DNA of 64,000 nt from Nageia nagi. Lineage: Eukaryota > Pinophyta. The stretch spans positions 59,520,001 through 59,584,000 of the forward strand of contig JBITNC010000001.1 of the NCBI GenBank assembly GCA_050084985.1. Reading direction: 5' to 3'. The notes beneath the pieces are model-generated. The model saw nothing but the letters and a program-made list of their open reading frames with translations, did not search any database and was not told where the DNA came from. A program made the translations under genes and the position numbers. Shown here one piece after another: positions 60,241 to 64,000 of the stretch. How positions within the stretch are numbered: position 1 is the first letter of the stretch; each line of letters opens with the position of its first letter.

Positions 60241-60800
60241 ACACCTTCAAATACTCATAAGAGCAAGAAATTATATTAGCATAAACTTTGTACAACTGTA
60301 TGATTTTCTTAGTTTCTTGAGTTGTTACATGTACCAAATTTAATAAAATTTAATTTTATATTCTTTGAAATTGTTAGGATTTATGTTAATACCTCTTCTT
60401 TTATCTTGATCCTTTCTATCAAATAACCCTTCAAATGGAATCAAATCCTTTAAATGGTGTTATTATTAAATTTGAATTACATCCTATTCCTTGAAATAAC
60501 CTATATCTTCCTCTCCAATAGTATGGCACACAAACTACTGCAACAAGAATTGATTGATTTGAGCTTCATCTTAAAAACCTACCAAAAGAAGTCATTATCT
60601 AGAACAAAGGGTCTAAAAATGAGTTGAACTCCCTTTCTCTAAACAATCATTTATGGGATCAAACTTGGCCCCCATTTGTGCTAAAGCATAGCTTTGAAAT
60701 TGATATTTTTGGGTACTGATTGTATATATAGCACTTCAAAGTTTTTAAACAAATCTCATACCCTATTTCTATAGATTTTAGATAATGATGCTTCATAAAC
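60240..60800 (-). pseudogene. E4 linker between first RNase H and RT
   Basis: Degenerate but recognisable: ALAQMGAKFDPIND, KVFDKYIIxHTIELIKDAKP. In my memory such a linker sits between a cellular-type RNase H and RT in one plant dual-RNase-H gypsy group. Confidence 0.55.
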
Positions 60801-61100
60801 ATTTTACTATAACTTGATTCACCACTAATTATGAATCTCCTCTAATTATCAAGCATTCAATCTTCATTTTTATTACTTATTCTAAACATAGAAAAGGGCT
60901 TCATATTCAGCTGCATTATTGGTGCATAACCATGTAGTCTAATAAAACTTTGGAACTTTTTAGTATGATCAATCAATAATATTCCAATTCCTAATCCATT
61001 TTTGGATCTAGCTCCATTGAAGAACATCTCCCAAATCTTACCTTTTTTGAAGTCCTCAATAGTGAGTTTCAGGTATGAAAAATCTGGTTCCATCAAAATA
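60800..61100 (-). pseudogene. E4 second RNase H, upstream of RT
   Basis: Starts MMEPDFSYLKLTIEDFKKGK, IWEMFFNGARSKNGLGIGIL, LLIDHTKKF; in the next frame CTNNAAEYEALF and IRGDS, stop, LVVNQV. These are the D-G-x-S/A, E and D motifs of an RNase HI fold of the type added to Tat-like elements; the first Asp reads Asn (FNGA). Here it precedes RT, unlike E2 where it follows. Confidence 0.8.
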
Positions 61101-61379
61101 ATTCCTCAAACTCCACATCATGGATTATGTTGAGCATATTCATAGAATAGGGGTCCTTAGTCTACAATTCTTCTATAACTAATTTTCTCCTCCAATTGAC
61201 TCAACACTACATTAACCTCTTTTTTTGACATGCACATTATTAATCTTTTCATTATCAAATCTAACCCTCTTATCTCCACAAGGAATTAGATAATGAGTAT
61301 AGTCCATTGCTAGATAACCTCCTATTTTGGAAGTGAACTCCAAGGATAGACATAACCTAAACAAAGGAGGTAGTTCAAC

Positions 61380-61842
61380 CACTACAATTTATTATATAAT
61401 AACCCACAAAAGGACACTTGTGCAATTTCACAACTATATCTTTAATAACACCAATAGTTTTGATTGTGTTGAATCTAATTGTAATACTCCTATAATGTCC
61501 TTATAGGGGTAATCCCATGACATCACATACTACTTTAGGTATGATATAATGGCTACTCCAAAGTCTAGTATACAATTATGTAACACATAACCTTCAATTT
61601 CTAAAGTCATATAGAAGGTTGAGGACTTATTTTTTCCCATTCCCTGATACTTAGATGTTTCCAACAAATTCAACACGCTATCCATTCCTTCATTTAATCA
61701 ATTAAGTTTGTTCTCAATAGGTCAATTTTCCTAGAATTTTAATACATCAAACAAAGATACTCTAGCTGGGTTCTTTTTCAATTCCTCAATAATATTGAAT
61801 TAAGAATAAGTTGAGGCTTACCATCTTTGTTTTGAAATTTTT
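61380..61842 (-). pseudogene. E4 protease region
   Basis: ELKKNPARVSLFDVLKF, MDSVLNLLETSKYQGM, MTLEIEGYVLHNCILDFGVA (active-site DxGA reads DFGV), MSWDYPYKDIIGVLQLDS, then LSLEFTSKIGGYLAMDYTHY. It matches the protease and following segment of Tat-like polyproteins. Truncated on the right by the Copia LTR at 61843. Confidence 0.75.
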
Positions 61843-62358
61843 TGTTGGAATCATTGAGTATCATTTAAAGGAACTAAACTAACAAGATAATTCTTAATCA
61901 ACCAAGATCACATGAAAGCTCATAATTACATCTAAACAAACTTACAAAGCAATCTCACAACACAAGATGTAAGTGGTTCTTCCAACTAGTAGTACATCCA
62001 CTAACTAGATCTTTACTTCAATCACAAATACAACTCTCTTACAATTCTCCTAATGTCAACTCCTACACTTCTATCCTAGAGCATAACTTTACTCCAAATT
62101 GGTGTGTGATCACAAAGAGGGAGGCTTCTATTTATAGGAAAAAATCTCTTGTAGGATCACCCTTTAATCCAATGTACAAAAGAATGACATGCACATCCTT
62201 TTACCCAAGGGGCATGCTCATGACATGGAGTGTAGGACAAGTTACATTATCATATTCACCTAAATACTTAAGGTATAAAATGATACCCTTAAGTATTAGT
62301 GAATTTATATAAAATATTTAATACAAACCTTTACAATAATGCATTATACATTCCAACA
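61843..62358 (-). repeat. Copia 3' LTR
   Basis: 516 bp, starts TGTTGGAATC and ends ATTCCAACA, with inverted termini typical of Copia. Minus-strand CTATAAATAG at 62128-62137. The other LTR lies beyond the window. Confidence 0.8.
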
Positions 62359-63098
62359 TTAACCTTTAATGCAATATTGGAATAGAGTGAGTAAGAGAGA
62401 AGAAGAGAAAGTAAGAGAGTCCTCCTCCAAATAGATACAATAGAAATGAGAAATTTTTACATATTTGTGAAGTAAGAAAGATCTAGTTTGAGACTCACTA
62501 CTTTGCCAAATACAATCATTAACCACAATCAGTTTCAATGTACATGAAGTAGCCATCCAACTAGAAGTCATGAAGAGTCTCCAAGAGCCTACATACCTAA
62601 AGGAAGGTAACCTGTAATTCATAAGCAACTCAAATAATAAGATTAGTTATATGCATCATATTCATATAAACAAGGATAGATGAATCACATAAATGCCATC
62701 ATGAACTGATCAATGTTGCACTATAAGTCATCATGAATATGTCATGCCAAAAACTTAAAATCACCTACTATATATAAAACATGTGTTGATTATCAATACA
62801 AAATAGAGCATGTACATACGAGTTCCTCACATATGGATAACTGAATAGTGCCAAAAGATACATAAGAGTTCCTCACACATGGATAACTGAATAATGCTAG
62901 ATAGACCAAAAAATAGAGCATACACATACAAGTTCCTCACATATGGATAACTAAACAATGCTAGATTGGCCAATTTGTACAACAAGTTCCTCGCAAAGCA
63001 AACTTACCATGAAGGTGTACAACAAAATCAACACTATACAGTACAAAATCCTCCTAGAGGTGAAGTTGTTATCACAAATATGGATTCAACATAAGAAT
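62359..63098. other. Copia untranslated 3' region
   Basis: Between pol end and 3' LTR. Contains the repeats at 62815-62990; otherwise no gene seen. Confidence 0.6.
62815..62990. repeat. GTTCCTCACATATGGATAAC repeats in Copia 3' region
   Basis: Three units (about 62821, 62869, 62931) and a partial fourth at 62985, followed by CTGAATAnTGC. Confidence 0.85.
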
Positions 63099-64000
63099 TC
63101 AAACTTCACTCCCCCTTGAGGGAAACTTCACTAACCCGATAGCATCCCTAAGCTTAAAAAATTGAGCTTTTAGGAGGGGGTTGGTGAACAAATCAATGGA
63201 GTTCAATATGGATGGATAATACTCCATGTGTATGATGCCATCAAGAACCTTCTCCTTGATAAAATGATTATGAATTTCCACATGTTTTGTTCTCTAATGG
63301 AACACTAGATTCTTAGCCAAAGAAATAGCCGACTAATTGTCTAAAGAGATCCAAGATGAGCCACCTTGCTCATACTAATTTCATTTAGAAGATGCCTTAG
63401 CCAAATGGCTTCCTGGGATGCAACAAACATGGCATGATATTTGGCTTCTATGGTGGAAAGAGAAATAGTAGGTTGGTTCTTGGAAGCCCAAGAGATAGAA
63501 CCTAAACTAATGCTAAACACATGCAGAGGTTGACTTCCTGTCATCTCTATATCCTCCATAGTCAAAATCTGAGAATCCAGAGAGAACAAATGAGGGCAAC
63601 TTGGAATACTTGAGAGCAAGATCCTTAGTCCTTGAAACATAACTCAAGATTTGCTTAATAGCATTGAGGTGCTAAATATAAGGTTTTTGCATGAATCATG
63701 CCATCAAATTCATTGCACAGGTAATATCTAGCCTAGATATAATCAAATATAAAATACTACCAATTAATTGCATGTAAGCTATAGCATCAGCTAATTGAGA
63801 GTTGGAGCTTAGAGAAATAGTGATTCCAAGAGAGATTGGGATTGTAGCATATCTACACTCCTTCATTCCAAATTTCTATAATATGTCTAATATATATACT
63901 TATATTGACTAAGGTAAGTACAATCCTTGTATTGATACACTTGCATTCCAAGATAGTAGTGCAAGAGACCAAGACCAGTCATTTCAAATGTTGCCTTGAG
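63099..64000 (-). pseudogene. pol: Copia RT end and RNase H
   Basis: From the right edge: RT C-terminus (LKATFEMTGLGLLHYYLGMQ near 63940-64000), a degraded connection (FMQK-like, about 63700), RNase H at 63341-63640 (GSISWASKNQPTISLSTIEA, KYHAMFVASQEAIWLRHLLN), and the pol end at 63099-63281 (EIHNHFIKEKVLDGIIHMEY, LRDAIGLVKFPS). Several stops and a frameshift. The usual ALSTAEAEY reads SLSTIEAKY, changing a conserved acidic residue. Confidence 0.88.

Larger units (their letters stand above)
49850..61842 (-). mobile_element. E4: degenerate gypsy element with RNase H before RT
   Basis: Minus-strand order: protease 61700-61380, RNase H 61100-60800, RT 60230-59660, RNase H 59300-58950, [E5 insertion], integrase 54368-53200, coiled-coil ORF 52770-49850. 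Gag would lie right of 61842 but a Copia element follows there. Boundaries not defined. Confidence 0.7.
61843..64000 (-). mobile_element. Copia element, 3' part, runs off right edge
   Basis: 3' LTR 61843-62358, untranslated 62359-63098 and end of pol from 63099 to the window end. Inserted next to or within E4 protease coding sequence. Confidence 0.85.

Overview
This is a repeat-saturated window of a large, AT-rich seed-plant nuclear genome. No intact host gene is visible. Recognisable content is almost all LTR retrotransposons in several nested layers, plus a LINE remnant and a PPR pseudogene. The lineage mix (Tat-like Ty3/gypsy with an extra RNase H, a chromovirus, Copia, L1-type LINE) and the scale of the nesting fit a gymnosperm or another large-genome plant, but the species cannot be fixed from the sequence.

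Layout. (1) 1-29453 is one old minus-strand Tat-like gypsy element, called E2: 5' LTR 28666-29453, gag, protease, RT, RNase H, a second RNase H, integrase, then a long 3' region running off the left edge. It is interrupted at 3129-16446 by a younger relative, E1, bounded by two ~1 kb LTRs and a TGATG target-site duplication (TSD). E1 carries a long extra ORF, gag and protease but no RT or integrase. (2) 29454-34645 is debris: an L1-type DUF4283 remnant, an LTR-like segment ending in the same bases as the E1/E2 LTRs, ~110-bp tandem repeats and a PPR pseudogene. (3) 34651-42575 is E3, a plus-strand gag-only LTR element with an ATACC TSD. On its antisense strand it carries an intron-containing plant mobile domain (PMD) gene, and it has several tandem arrays and a dispersed 16-bp palindrome. 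(4) 42581-46815 holds a C4/G4 palindromic minisatellite, a possible Copia solo LTR and a Copia gag/protease remnant. (5) About 49850-61842 is a degenerate minus-strand gypsy element, E4, with order protease, RNase H, RT, RNase H, integrase, then an unidentified coiled-coil ORF. Its pol is split at 54374-58801 by a chromovirus, E5 (AGCAT TSD), whose gag, protease and N-terminal RT are deleted. (6) 61843-64000 is the 3' end of a minus-strand Copia element running off the right edge.

Decay. Most reading frames are broken by stops at positions explained by CAA, CAG or CGA changing to TAA, TAG or TGA, and several catalytic residues are lost by G-to-A changes. This looks like C-to-T decay of methylated DNA. 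LTR pairs of E1, E3 and E5 differ by a few percent by eye, so these insertions are not recent. The most notable object is E3, a gag-only element pairing its sense gag with an antisense host-type PMD gene.
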